Assembly (NCBI RefSeq): GCF_041296385.1
Contig: NC_091022.1
Span: 19,549,967 to 19,613,966 of the forward strand
Source: Aphelocoma coerulescens
Taxonomy: Eukaryota; Chordata; Aves; Passeriformes; Corvidae
Reading direction: 5' to 3'
Length of the DNA stretch: 64,000 nt
Each line of letters opens with the position of its first letter. Within the stretch, counting starts at the first letter, position 1. Both the position numbers and the translations under genes were made by a program. The notes beneath the pieces are model-generated. The model was not told where the DNA came from. It saw only the letters and a list, made by a program, of their open reading frames with translations, and made no database searches. Positions 1 through 13,665 of the stretch are shown piece after piece.

Positions 1-703
1 CAGTTTGACATGCTGCACTAAAAAGACACAGACCTGCTGTCACAATTGCAGTAGATCAAGTTGTTGATTTCAAATATTTTCAGCCTCTTCAGGGCAAAAG
101 CACTGTGCGTGCAGCCTCACCAGTGAGCCAGATGAACCCTCAGTACATTTTATAGTCACTTTATTACCTGTCTAATGCTGACTGAATAATGTAAAGAGTA
201 AAAAGATGGTTGTGCATATTCCCTTCATTTTTTTTCCTTCCCTAAGGCAGCATGGTACAGGGAATAGGGTTGTGTACTGACAATACTCACTGCACTGATT
301 TGCTTTGTATCCTTTGCCTTCACACATCTTTCTGTAAACACCTAAAAGTGGTAATCCTCCCACCATTTTCAGGATTCATTGCTAAATAATTCACATACAA
401 AAGAGTATGAACATAAAGAATAAGTTTTTTGTTGCAGCTGCAGTTTAATACTAGCATTTCTATATGATGCTCACCCTTGCCAGTTTGCACACTCTCATCT
501 TCATCTTGTCTGCTTTCTCAGGGATGATCTTGTCTTTCTTTCTGCGTAAGGATAATGATATCTCTGTCACTTTCCTTTTATTGGGCCAGAGATCAGCATT
601 TGGGAGGTTTTTCCACCTTCCTGTCCTTTGTTATTTTATAATCTCAACTATTGAATTGCCTTTCATTCCAGTTATAAGATGACTTTAACTGCTCTGAAGA
701 AAT
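1..703. other. Non-coding, no gene seen
   Basis: AT-rich single-copy-looking sequence. The open frames are all short, start at arbitrary methionines and show no recognisable domain. I see no exon, RNA gene or repeat before the minisatellite begins. Confidence 0.6.
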
Positions 704-1000
704 CCAGTCCGGTTTTTCCCCCATTCCGTATTTGAGGAAAAAAACCAGTCCGGGTTTTCCCCCATTCCGTATTTCAGGAATAATCCAGCCCGGGTTTTCC
801 CCCATTCCATATTTCATAAGAAATCCACTCCGCATTTTCCCCCATTCCGTATTTCATAAATAATCCAGTCCGGGTCTTCCCCCATTCCGTACTCTGGCAA
901 AACTCCAGTCCGTGTTTTTCCCCATTCCGTATTCCATAGAAATCCAGTACGGGTTTTCCCCCATTCCACACTTTGGCAGAAGGCCAGTCCAGGTTTTCCC
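704..1000. repeat. 40-bp minisatellite, about 7.5 copies
   Basis: Units start at 704, 745, 785, 825, 865, 905, 944 and 984, so the period is 39 to 41 bp. Each unit has a conserved core, CCAGTCCGGGTTTTCCCCCA followed by TTCCGTATTT, and a more variable linker of about 10 bp. The last copy is cut short after the core. Units differ at several positions, so the array is not freshly expanded. Because 40 is not a multiple of three, the minus strand shows three overlapping frames carrying the same glycine-rich peptide repeat. Those frames are a by-product of the repeat, not genes. Confidence 0.97.
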
Positions 1001-2340
1001 AGATCTCAGTTGGAATTGACTGAAGGCAGAGGAAAAATCCATATTTTTAGGGCTTCCTGTGGCCAGCAGGAGCTGGGGTGTGCTTAGCTATACCCTCCAC
1101 CCGACACTGCAATACAGAAATTTTCTCCAAGAAAATTAAGTGGTCCCATCTTGAGAAAAAACACAACTCGGTGACAAACAGAGCAGTATCCCACTTTTAA
1201 TGTAGCAAATATATAGTACCTTTGAATTACAAGATCACTTGCCCCTGGAATTACTAGCAAAAGTATCCAGAAAAAGGTCAAATAAATGATACCTCCTTAT
1301 CTTGCTTAATAACATGCAGCAACAGCTCTTGGAATGAAAAAAAAATTGCACTAATATAGAAAAAAAATTGTCCCACACAATACAAGACTACTATAAAACA
1401 GGTTAAATACAGCCTCAATATCTCATTTAAGAAATAGAATTAATTTTTAAAATCAATGTGTAGGATTGACTTTGCATACGCCAGTCTGACTCATACTCAC
1501 CAAGGCACTAGGCAGTTTTCATTTTGAACTTTATTCACTGTAAGCTGAAGTTGCTCAGTAGAAAATCTAATTTAAGAGTAACAATCTTAAAAAGATGAAA
1601 AACAAAAACCATTTCTGAAACAAAACTCACAAGCCTCTTCAGGAGCTTGCTGGATAGCACATGTGGTTTGTGAAGGATGACATCACAGAGAAGTTTTTGT
1701 ACAGTGGTATGGGAAAAGCAAGTGCCAGGAGGAATGGTGTAGATGAGCTAAAGTCAATTGTAAGGTACTCAATCCCTTCCAGAAGGTGTTGCTCCTTGAT
1801 GCACTTTTCTCTCCCCCTTTTTTTCCTCCTAACATTTTGCATTTCATTATTCTAGATAATGGAACTTTTGGGCCTCACTTCAGAGTGACAATTTTATAAA
1901 AACAAGTACAAATGTAGATCTTTCGAAGCCAAAGAGAAAACAGGTTTCCTGAAACAAGTCAACACTGCATCCCACTGTCAAAAGTGGGACAGGGTGTGAC
2001 AAGGGAGTTTCATTTTTTGTTCTTTTAAAAAGGGAGGTCTTGACATTTATAATAATTGTAATAATAAAGTCTAAATCAAAGCACCAAACAGTCATACCTC
2101 TCTTGTTTTAACAATTCTCTATTATGATCATGATTGATAATGATGGCTTAGTTTAAGGGAAAAATTCAGGTTTTCTTAATCAATTTTTTTAAAATTAGAA
2201 ATATTTGTACTTTGTAAGGATGTTTCTATCCCAGCTACAGTATTCACTCTGGTGGACTTCTTGTATAAGTCAGTGTAGCTTAATCAAATAGAGAAGTAGA
2301 TAAGAAAAAGATTAAAGTTACAATGTTGGATACATACAAA
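1001..2340. other. Non-coding, no gene seen
   Basis: AT-rich sequence with short A and T runs only. Small open frames on both strands overlap one another and resemble no known protein. Confidence 0.6.
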
Positions 2341-2366
2341 TATATATATATATATATACACACACT
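2341..2366. repeat. (TA)n(CA)n microsatellite
   Basis: A run of TA dinucleotides passes directly into CACACA. It is a simple sequence repeat of about 26 bp. Confidence 0.9.
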
Positions 2367-5300
2367 TTTAATCTTTAGGGACCAGCCTATGCTATGGAAA
2401 GTATAGAAAAAAAAAATTTTGTTTAGTTGTGGTTTTTTCCTGTGAAAATCCATGATTCTGCACAGACAAATGATATACCTTGAAAGAAAAATAACATTAA
2501 CTCCGCGGTTGCATTTGGTCTGAAAGCAACCTAGTACGTGGAACACTTAATTTGTCAAGACATTCTGACAGGTTTCATCAAAAGTCCAGTACAAGCTTTA
2601 CTAGTTTGGCTCATTAAATTGAAAATGGGCTTGGAAAAGGTCATAGGGAATTAGAGGTTACAGAACAAATAATCAAACCAATTAGCTATAACTTGAATCT
2701 TGTGAGCTGCCTAAAAGAGAAAGCAGACCTGACCTTGTCAAAGAAGGATATTAAAACTGCATACCAAGAAGTAATCCAGAAAGCTTAATACAAATATGTA
2801 CAATATTGCAGAAGTTTGGGTTTTGTTGTTGCCATTTTGGGTTTTTTGTTTGGTTGGGGTTTTTTTAAAAAACAAAAGTACTAATCCCTCCCACCCAAGA
2901 TTATGATATTCCTGTACTAAGCTCTCTATCTATTTTAGAGGTTTCTGATTCACAGTGAAGGTTGCTTATTTATATTTTGATGTTAGGTACATTGAAGTCT
3001 CAGGATCTGATCCTTCTCACATGCTATATTGTAAATTAGAAATAACTCCATTGAACTTAATTATGTCAGTGTAAAAGTGATACAAGAGGAAAACCAGGGC
3101 ATTAATGTCCATATTAATTTTGATTAAAATAAGCCATTCTGTGAAATCTGAAAATGTATATCAAGTTTTTAAATGCTTTTTCTCTTCATGTATGTTGGCA
3201 TAAAATTCCTGTAAGTTCTTTTACCAGTTAGCCATTTTGCTGAATTTTATAACATGTTAAATGACAGTACAAAATTGCCTTGAAGAAAGTTGAAGCTATC
3301 CATGTTGTATCAATTTTTTTGTTTCCTTTAGTACTGAGCTAAAAGGGTTTCTATTATTTCCTAAAAGAATTACTATGTTTTTAATTTTATTTTTGCTAAT
3401 TTGCAGGCATAGATAAATGTCTGGTCAAGATCTGAAGGAGAATCAGACTAACAAAATAAATATGTGTTGTATCTCTTTTTTAATTTATTAAAGGATTGTC
3501 AGAGGGACACTTGGTTCAGATAAGTCCCCTGAAGATTATCACTGGAGCTCCCAAGTTTGGCCTCTTGGCTCTCCTCGACTTCTCTGCTTCTCACATTGGC
3601 CAATATTTTCAGAACGGTTCTTCACCTTCTTCACTAACTTTAAAAATTTATTTCCTAATGTCTCCAATTAACATTTTCTCATGAGGGCATGCTTTGAATG
3701 ATTTGCTTAAAGTAATCTTAGAGATAACTTTAGTCTGAGAAAGATGGATACCAAAAGTTTAATCTACTCTCTGAGATGATTATGCTCCACTGCCCCAGCT
3801 AGAGGCTGTGTAATTCATACCAGCTCAGGATTTTGGCTCCATTGCCCTAAAGTTGTTAGGAAACTAGAATTTAGTGTGAAAGGGTTCACTGCTGAGAAAG
3901 GGATTCTCCTGCTGGACTAGAAGCCTCAAGGTTGTATGCCTCCCTAAACAACTGAGAACTGGCATGTTTCGCTTAAATGGAAATCACAGATAAACTATTT
4001 GAGAGCTGTAATACCTTTATCAGCTCAAAAGTGGATAAATAGCAGGAACTGGCACTGTAAGGGAAATACTGCACTGCATGTGTACAGCACTTGGTTTGAA
4101 TCAGACTATTGAACACAACTGCTCAGAACGCTGGAAAGAAGACAGAATAATGACATTCAAAGACAAAGGCTTTACCATAAGGCAACGTTTGTGGTAAGTG
4201 CTTTCAAAGAGCTAAACTGTCATTTTGGATGTCATATGAGAGAGCAGTTGATGAGTTGAAGGTGACAAAGGGTCACTTCTTCAGGGCCAGAAATGACTTC
4301 AAAAATACAGACTTTTCAGAATCAGCAATCTACCAAAGTTGTAACACAACTGTGTGGTATGTTGAGCAGTCCTGAAAAAAAACAGACCACTGGAATATGC
4401 TTCATAGCAATGCTAAATTTATAAACTTCCTACAGCATACTAAAATAACATTTCAAGATCTATTCAGCTTGTGATCTTACCATGCTACTCATGTTAGAGA
4501 TAAAAGAAAATTAAATTCTGTGTTTCTGAGGAATATGAGCAGAATGACTGAATGATATTAAGCAGGACCTGGAGTGAGATCCTTTGTTGAAATCAGTTTT
4601 AAAATGAAGTTAAAGAGATGTTTTCAAATAATGTTATTAATAGTCTATATTAGTTTCTGAAAATAAACTGTATTTTCTGTATGACTTTCATTAAACCTTA
4701 TTCTAGATAGGGAATATTTGGTTGGATTTCTAATAATTCAAGAATTTGAGTTTTCTTCTCGTTTGCTAAGTGTGAAAGAAAAGGTGTGGCAAAGTGATAA
4801 TTTCATATCAGATAATAAAGGCTTCCATTTACTTGAAGTTAGGTTGCTTTTGGAAAAACACATGGATTGTCTAATTGTCATCATTTGATGGTAATTTGCA
4901 ATTTTTTAAATTGCAAAAAAGGTTCACCTCCTGGCATATTACTGTAATATCTTTGGGGGTTAAATGTCTTTTGTTTTCAAGCCCTTTTTTGGTTTTGTGT
5001 GTGTATTTATAGAAAAATATTGAAGAGTAGTATATTCTCCATGATTAAATGCTAGCAATGCATATAAATTTGTGATATGGGAACAAATTGCTTTAGACCA
5101 AAGTAGCTGACCTCAAAACAAAATGTTGTTTCAAATACCTTTTACCTACTGTCAGAATGTATTCTACATCTAGATGGAAATCAATGGCATTTGTGTCCTT
5201 ATGACAACCCCTCCCTGTGGGTTATATGCACTGCATAGTCTCTATATTAAAAGTTTTACTGCTTTCTAAAACTTACACCAAATTCTTAGCCTTTGTCCTC

Positions 5301-8300
5301 TGAGTTTTTTTGGATTCCAGATTTAGGAACATTCTTCATCTTTAATTCTTTTTCTCATTAAAGTTCTGACCTTACATGGTTCTGAATTGTAAGCAAAAGT
5401 CACTGAATCTAGAGTCAAAACCAAATAATGAACAAAATATTACCAAAGGCTTGATCTTGAAATGTAGCATTGAGAAGTTTTCTGGTTTTCATTTTCTATT
5501 CATTTTTGACCAAAGTGTAGGCAGAAGTCAAATGTTTTGCAGAAGGCATAGGGTAATGCAGCAGCTATGCCCCCTGCCAGACTTTCTTCATGGGTAGTAT
5601 TTATTTAAACAGATAAATAAATAATGCCTCTAAATCACCATTCTCGCTGGGGAAAACACTGAGGAGACTCTGGGCTATGTTTAGGTTCATGTCTACAAAC
5701 AGCTAGAGACGAAACCAGGCTAAATGTCTTGCCTCAGGTCAGATGTGGTTTATTAATCCAATCTGAGTGGAACCCAAGTACTTGACTTGCAGTACCTTTT
5801 CTGAATGCACTGCTTTATTTTTAAAAATTAATTGCATAATCTGTTAAAAAACACCAAAAACCCCTCATGAAGTATTTATCACAAACCTGCTTCAGATAAA
5901 GCACAGGCTAATTTTGCTATAATATTTGCTGAAAGCCTTCTTGATAGGAGAGCTATTATCTGTCAGTCTAAGGGAAATGGTGGGATCTCGTCAGAGATTT
6001 ATAGGAAGGGTTGGCTTCCTCTTACGGGTTCTGCATTTGTTCTTTGTTATCAGCTGTGCAGAAAATGAGGTTTCTAGATTTTCCCATTTTTAGCATGTCT
6101 AGGGAAATCAAATGCCCTATTTATTGATGTTGGTCTAGAGATAAACTCATATCCAAGATGGTGTAATAGGTCATAAATTTTTATTTACAAAGCTGGTAAA
6201 ACAAAATTCAAAGAGGAAGAGATTTTTCTGCATTGTTGTCATCTACCCCTAAAAGAATATGGAGCAGATTCCTTTGTTCTGTATAAAATGTCTGTGTTTC
6301 GGTAAAGTGCCAGGCTCTGTTGATTACAGTAATAGTAGAAAATGAAGCTTCCAAGTAAAAAAGACCTGGAAATTCTTAGAACACCAAACTATATTACTCT
6401 AATATGGAATAGAGTGAAACCTCAAGACCTAAAGCACTGTATATGTATCTTTTCTTTTTCAGTGATTAAATTCTATCTAGTGCAGTGAAATTCTCAAAAT
6501 TGAGAGGAAGAGTTATCAAGGAGTCTCAGTCATTTCTACATTCATGGATTGAATAAAAGTATGTAAGTTGTCTAACTTCTTTTAATAGTGCTTCTTAGTC
6601 CACTGAATTTTAATCATGCTCATGTTTATGCAATTCATTGTTACAGTAGTGATCTGAACACTCCCCAAGAGTTTTGTGGGTAAGTGACAGTGTTGTGAGC
6701 TTTATTATTATTTTTTTTTTAATGCATGTCTCAAGAGGATTGGTGAAGATCATAAAATATTAAACATGAAATAAAATCTCACTTTAGTAATTAATTGATT
6801 ACCAGTACCTAACATTGTTTTAACAGAAAGTTACCTTAGAAAATTAATTTTTTTAAGTAACATTCCACCTTACCAACAATTCTTCAAAGTGCTGGCCATA
6901 TTATCTTGTTCTGAGTTGGAAGCTAGTCACTGTGTTGAATCACCATGAAGTCCTTTCCAAGAGGCTGTAGAATCATGGAACTGTTTCTAGGCCTTTGATC
7001 TTGAAATTTTAAATAGAACTAAAATATGAAACAGTTGCATAATCTTCCCAGCTGTAGCAAACCCAGCAAAACCAAAAGCAAACCAAGCAAACTTGCTTGA
7101 GTATTGTTCAGTGAGCCAAGTGGGTACTGGCAAGCATAAGTGGGTGAAGGAAATGTAGAATTACACACCTGTCATAGGATATTTGTGGTACTGCTTGTAA
7201 AATGCCATTAGGTACCATCTTCACTCTGAACTTCCATGTGAGGAGTTAAAGAAGTGTTAAAACCATACACTGAAATAAAAAGCATCCAAGCTTTTTGTTC
7301 ATTTATCAGAATAATGTATTGGGTCAAAAGATTTTGCCTCTAAGGTGAAAATTATAAGTGTGCAAGGAGCAAGGAGTCAGATTTTAATAAAGGCAAAATA
7401 AAGTTCACAGTATAACTATGATGCAGTTTAGTATACTTGGACTTGATAGCTCCAAAGATGATTTAAAGACAGATAAAGAGAAAATACAGGTAGTAAAGTG
7501 GTGCCAGATCTTCAGACCTGACAAAATATTAGACATCTGTTTGGAATAGGATGGTCTTATTACAGTGCATACAGTAAACTAAAATGTTCAGCTTCATAGA
7601 GGCCATTGTTGCAGAGAGGAATTAGGTGAGAAGTGCTGGTCAAGTTGCAAATGTACACTGAAATGCAAACTAAGTATTTACATCCCTTATGAGAAATGTT
7701 ACACTTTTTTATCTCTAACCTTTAAGTAACTTTATGTAATTAGAAAATAGTTATCTGATAACTATATATTCTGCTGAAGCTTGTATTAGGATATCAAAAT
7801 TCAAGAGAAGGAAGGCAAACTTGAAGGAGGCATCTTGCAAAAATTGCATCTTGCTGGAGTTGGGAAACTGTTAAGCTCATACTCACTTTTACGCTGATGT
7901 AACTTCATCCTCAGAAAGGTAAATCCATTTTTAAATTGGAAAACTTGTTGGTACATTAAACCAATTCACACTTCTAGGGGTTGTATAATTACAAGTTGTT
8001 GTATTTGACACCCTGCACTGGAATCATTTTAACAAAAGGTCAAAGCCAGTTAAAAACAAAGTTCTAACTCACTTTTTGCACTAGACCGGTTGGTTAGAAT
8101 TTAATGAAATATCCAACCCTGCAAGAAAGAAAGAGGATGAAATATTGTAAAACTCTACCCAATAATAGGGTGTGACACTTGGAATTTAAGAATCTCATGT
8201 CTTGTTCTTTATTGATCAGAAGCTGATCATAGCATTTGAATTAATGAAAGTACAGTTAAAGCCATTCACAAATGATGCTTGGACATAAGTGCAAGTAGGC

Positions 8301-9174
8301 TTTATTGATTTCTGGTGTCAGCTGGGCTTCGGAGACATATACCATATGTTGAACATATGAAAATAGCAGGAACAACAACAAAAAAAATCTCTCCTACTCT
8401 ATCAGCTAATAAAGTTTTAAATGTTTGTAAAGAATTGAGTGGGCTCAGTGCAGCACATCCATTTGTATTTCATAATATCCCATCAGTTAAATGAACCGCA
8501 AAAATAATCAGTTAAAATCTATTAAGTACATTTTTGCTGCAGAATTTATTTCAAAAAACACTTTTACTATTTTATTAATATTTTTCTGGGTACTGAGTTA
8601 AGTATGTTTTCTATAGAAAAAAGCAATGAAAATTAATTTTCTATCTATGCCTCTTCTGTGTAACATACCTGCCATGGACACATAACATTACAGTGGGAAA
8701 ATAATCATAACCAGATTTGGTATGCCTTCATCTTCCAAAATTATTTTCAAAGCATTTTATGTGGCTCTTAAAAGCCTTCTGAATCATACCATGTCAGTTT
8801 CTGGTCATAGGCCAAAGAACCTTTGATTTCTTACACTACAAGGTAGTATGGCAAAAATGTATCTCTGAGAAACCAAAGAAATAATGCATCGTAGATATAC
8901 AGTGTGGAAAGTAAGACTTGATGTTGTTACAGGGACCTTGAGTCATTAGGAGAGTGTTATAGGAATAATAAAAAAAAAAAAATTATGTAAGACCTAATTC
9001 TTTGAAACTGGATGAATATGGACCTTGTTTCATTTTTTACAGCTCTAGGGGTAGTTGTCTCTTATAGTACTTGTAATGTTAAGTCATGCCCCACTGCCAG
9101 TAGGCAAAATGGCACTTACCTTTTGGCTTTTGCTCAGATGTGGAAGCTCCCAGTATTTGGACCTTTTGCCTACT
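2367..9174. other. Non-coding, no gene seen
   Basis: About 6.8 kb of AT-rich DNA with frequent stops in all frames. I recognise no coding exon, LINE or LTR. Short stretches near 6965 faintly recall the 3' part of CR1 LINEs but are too short and diverged to call. Confidence 0.55.
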
Positions 9175-9206
9175 ATGTACATTGATCAGAATGTACATTG
9201 ATCAGA
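9175..9206 (+). repeat. Exact 16-bp tandem duplication
   Basis: ATGTACATTGATCAGA occurs twice head to tail with no mismatch. It is a recent slippage-type duplication in otherwise unremarkable sequence. Confidence 0.9.
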
Positions 9207-9727
9207 ATTACTCCACTGGTCTCCACTTTGAGAACTTGTAAATAGGTTTTTATAATGATTGAGAGTTTTCTGAATCACAAAGCTGTTTAATCTTAGTAGA
9301 GGTGATACAACCTAATACACGGAAGAAGGTAACCTAGAAAATACACTTCCTAAAACTTAGCACTTCCTTTCTAGCTGTTTCTTTAAAAACTCTTACACTG
9401 GAACTTATCCTTGTGCAAGCCTATGTACATTCAGACTGTTACATCTTTTTCAGAGAATAACTTTTGAATATTTGAGATGACCTGTCTTTGTTTGTTCCTA
9501 ATAAGTTATATCACTTTGTAGAGAAGCAAGGGAACTGAACTTCTCAGCATTGAGATTTTTTATTCATCTCTTACCTCCTCAGCCAAAATTTGTTTTATAT
9601 TAAGCTTTTTCTTTTTCTTTTCCCCATGAAGAGTCTTCAATTAAGCTAGAATTTTATTTGGTAACTGCCTTTCATCATTTGACCACTGACATATATTAAT
9701 ACAGATCAGCATTCCTGATTTCCTGAC
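9207..9727. other. Non-coding flank of solo LTR
   Basis: AT-rich sequence with no gene or repeat that I recognise. Confidence 0.5.
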
Positions 9728-10260
9728 TGTTGTGGGTTAGCCTTGGCTAGAAGCCAAATGCCCACCCTATTACTCACTCACTCCCTTCTCCCATGGAAGT
9801 GGGACAAAATAGAAAGAAGGTGTGAAGACCTGTGGATCAGGACGATGACAGCTTAATAGCAAAAGCTGTGCATATAGGCAAAGGAAGAGGAGGAATGCAT
9901 TTACCAATAGGCTGGCAGACAGTCATTTTTTGGAAAGAGGGCCTAAACATATGTAATGGTTGCTTGGGAAGACAAATGCTGCAACCACAAACACTCCTCA
10001 TTTCCCCTCCTTTCCCTGAGCTTTAATTGCTGAGCACAATGTCATATGGTTTAGGGATATCACTTTGGGTCAGCTATCCCAGCCATTCCCCTCCAATCTC
10101 TTACCTTCCCCAGCCTACTTTTTGGGGAGGGGAAGAAAAAGAGAAAGCACTGAAATGGCTTTACATTGGAGCATTGTCAGCACTTTTGTAGACACACATC
10201 CAAAGCACTGCACCACAGCACTGCTGTGAATCCAACTCCCTCCCAGACAGAGCCAGTGTG
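9728..10260 (+). mobile_element. Diverged solo LTR of an avian endogenous retrovirus
   Basis: The segment begins TGTTGTGGGTTAGCC. It contains GAGCTTTAATTGCTGAGCAC, which looks like a decayed TATA region, followed by a GTCATATGG motif and a GGGTCAGCTATCCCAGC block. This order matches, from memory, a common avian LTR type. Length is about 530 bp. No gag, pol or env lies on either side, so it is a solo LTR. The 3' end is read as ...CCAGTGTG, where ACA would be expected. The flanks CTGAC (9723-9727) and CTGAA (10261-10265) could be a one-mismatch target duplication, which is tentative. The short open frame at 9832-10026 lies inside the LTR and is not a gene. Confidence 0.78.
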
Positions 10261-10890
10261 CTGAAGTTGACCAATATTATTTGCAAAGATGAAAGCAATT
10301 GTGCATTGTAAAGCACTTCTAATGATGAACCCTTTTATGGCAGCTGCTGCTAGATTAGGCTTTTGACATGAGAGAGAAAGCCTGGCTTGCTAGAGTGAAA
10401 TAAGAATTGTGCTTATCAATAGACCTTACACATTTTCTTTTCCCTCCTTGTTAATAAGATTCATGTGTCAATTAAAATGATACATTTGAGAATATAATTT
10501 ATTTACTAAATACCATATTTAGTTGCTAACAAACATGACGGTCTTCAAAACAAAAAGAGATGAGGCTAGGCTTTATACACCTGCTTTTCCCATTCATTCT
10601 GCAAATGTTAAAGGAATTTGTAGTATGAAATGTGCATTTATTGTGCTATTGTTATTTTAGTTGAAATATGTCCTATTTGAAGCATATTTAATAATTTTTA
10701 TTTTTTACAACACAACTGTTATATAATGTTTATGGTTTATATCAGTGCATAATACAGAGCGCATGCAATGAGGGCAGCAGTGAAGAACCTCTAAAAAATA
10801 CATCCTCAGATTACTACATACTTTAAAATAGTCTGTAATATCCACACAAACCTGAGACAGAATATTTCTGCATGCATTGATCCACAGACT

Positions 10891-10912
10891 ACACCTAAGA
10901 GACCTTAGGTGT
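10891..10912. repeat. 9-bp perfect inverted repeat
   Basis: The arms ACACCTAAG and CTTAGGTGT are separated by 4 bases. It is a short hairpin with no terminator-like context and no adjacent gene. Confidence 0.7.
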
Positions 10913-13611
10913 CTCAGCTGATTCAGCTGAGGAAGTTGTAGAGCTGCAACTACACAACAAAATTTGTAACTGAGGTCTTATGGAAGGCAGATATTCCTCT
11001 TGTGGTGAGTGAATGGTTCAAACAACTCATCCAAACACTTCAGCAAATGTCCCATTAAGTTAATGATAAGCCAGTCTGCTCTACCCATCTGGAAGTTCTT
11101 TCTTCTGCATTGTATGGGCACCCCCAGCTTTTCAGGAACTACTGTTCTAGTCTTGTTCGGCTGATATTTTTCAGAAATAGTCATGCAACATGTTTCCAAT
11201 TTTAGAATACTCAGGCAAGTAAAGGGTGCTTGACAAGTGTTCCTAAATTGGAGTGTATTTCTGATATTTCTATTAATGGAATGGACACTTACAGATAAAG
11301 AACGCTCAATTTCTAGCTCTTACGCAAAATAATGAATTTGCCACAAAAGGCAATAATAAGACCTTTCAAAGAATTTTATCAATTTGAGAAAAATAAAATA
11401 ATAAAAAACCCAACATAAATAAAGAAACAAACAGAAAACCCAACAAAACAAAAAAAACAATCCCCAAACTAATTCTTGCAACAGAACCCTATCACCAAAG
11501 CTGAAAACTGTAATTGCCTGAAAATTTCAAAATTTCATTTCATTAGAGGCTACAATTTTCAGTGAAAATCAGCTAACTTGAAACATACTGTAGTTGTCAA
11601 CTTAAACCAAAACAATCTCACCATAAATTCCAAGCAGGCTGTAGAAAAACATATGGTTTAGTAAATACAATAAAACTTCATTGCTGAAATCATACACATA
11701 AACCAGATCTCCATCTGAATTAGAAACACAAATTATAAAGGCAGCCCTTGAATAGGCATTCCCCACTTTAATGAAACAAGTTTCAGTTGAAAACTAGAAG
11801 ATTAAAGAACCACAACAAAAGTTTCCCAAAGTCATATCATTTATAACTACAACCAGTTTCCAGATGCAAAACTGTTCAGCTGTTTCTACTATGAGTTCAC
11901 AATTCAAACCATGTCTTTCCCCGATTCACAGAACTCCTTCAGTCTGACTTTTGTGTATAGAACTGCCTAAGCCTTACAAGTCCAGTAACCTTTGTTGGTA
12001 CTGGTCATACATAGGGGAAGTTAATATATAACAATTTACAGCATCAAGACCGTATCTTTCTTCTCAAATTTGTTTCTTTCAAATCTGTTCTAATCTTTTA
12101 TATTTGATTTGCATTAAAATTAACAAAATACAGTAAACAACAGCATTATAAACCTCTTAGTTTTATGATATCAAATAAAACATTTGACATGCATTTCAAA
12201 TTCTACTAGGAAAAACAAGCAAACAAAACCCCCTAGCTGAAGAGAGACCTTCATATTACTTGTCTTGAAGCAAAGGGACCTTGATTCTGAGTGTAACAAC
12301 AGTGTCATAGTTATCTTTAATATTCAGAAACAAGGAATAAAGAACATAGGATTGGTTGTTGTCTCGGTAAGGGTAAGTTAATTAGTCCTTTCTGGACAAA
12401 CAGAAGTGCCCAAGCTGAGGAGTATCCCTGCCAAACATTCTTGTCTCTCAGGTTTGAACTTTGGAATATTTGATTACCCAGTATGCTCTAATTAACTTAT
12501 AAACAACAGATGTGATTGTATAGAGTAGTAAGACCTTGTGCTCCTTGAGTTAGGAAATGCAGAGGAAAGGTGTATTGGAGAACAGAGCAAGAAGAAACCA
12601 GGAAAAGGAAAGAAAGCTCTAAGTAACAGTTACAGCACATCAAAGTGTGTCAAGGCATGACCAAGATGTGTGTCAATAGACATCCAAAATATTTAGAAAG
12701 ATTTTATGATACATCAGCTTCAGTGATTAGGCCCTGGACTAAAAGATCCAAACAGCCTGTTAAATCTTCTGTTCTGCTGTCATGGTGTGTCACAGAAAGA
12801 ATGGTTCTTCAAGATCAGACATGATTGAAGAAAATATGGAGTTTGTTATAGTCTGTTGCTTCATATTGCTGAAGTTACAAGGAAAAACATTACAAAACAG
12901 GGTCTAATTAAGGCTGAAGAAGGAGTGTTTAAATTATTAGTCTTTCCCACTTAATGTCAGAGAGCACTACTTAGAATGTGTATGTGCACGTTTGTGGAGG
13001 ACTATCTATACTTGCCTTAGTATTTCACTGTTGCTTGTGTTTGCTCAGGTAAAGACTAACAAAATAGTACTTGTTTTCCATCTACTTCATTTCCACAAAG
13101 CATTATGCAATAGCTTACTGCTAGTCTCCAAAATGTTAATACCTCTACTAGGAATTTTACCTTCTCCTTGCCAACATCCCAAAATAAAGAATAGAATTAA
13201 TATAGTAATGTCAACCCGATTTGACAAATCTTCATGTCAGCCTTAACTGTGGTTGGCAAAAGGCCAAGCATTTGTCAGATGGATTTTGGCAGTGGATTAA
13301 AAGTGAAATCTATTTCTGTTACTTTTTTTCCTTTTAATATCAAGCATATATTTTTCTGTACTTGGTGACACAGATTTAAACTGCTAAGTGATATTTTGTA
13401 GGACTGCAGAATTCCATGCAAGGCATCTTCTTAAAAAGGTTTTGGCATAAAGAAAAGTAAAAATCAGGCTGAATTGAAAATATCAAGTTGAGCTTAAGTC
13501 TTAGTGTCTATTTCTTACATAGTTGTCATGTTGGTGAGCAATCATTTTTTATTTGGATTTTAGGCACTCCCAAATGACACTGCAGATTTGTAAAAAATGC
13601 CTGGGGTTTTA

Positions 13612-13665
13612 TTTTGGGTTTTTTAAAATTTATTTTATTTTTATTTTTTTTTTTTTTATTACTAA
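13612..13665. repeat. T-rich low-complexity tract
   Basis: A stretch of TTTTA-type words ends in a run of about 16 T. No retroposed body adjoins it on the 5' side of the complementary A-run, so it is read as simple low complexity. Confidence 0.75.

Noticed and set aside
644..1042. Three overlapping minus-strand frames with a repeated glycine-rich peptide
   Set aside because: They are translations of the 40-bp minisatellite in successive frames. There is no start context or domain.
6965..7020. Possible CR1 fragment (AGAATCATGGAACTG...)
   Set aside because: Too short and diverged to separate from chance.
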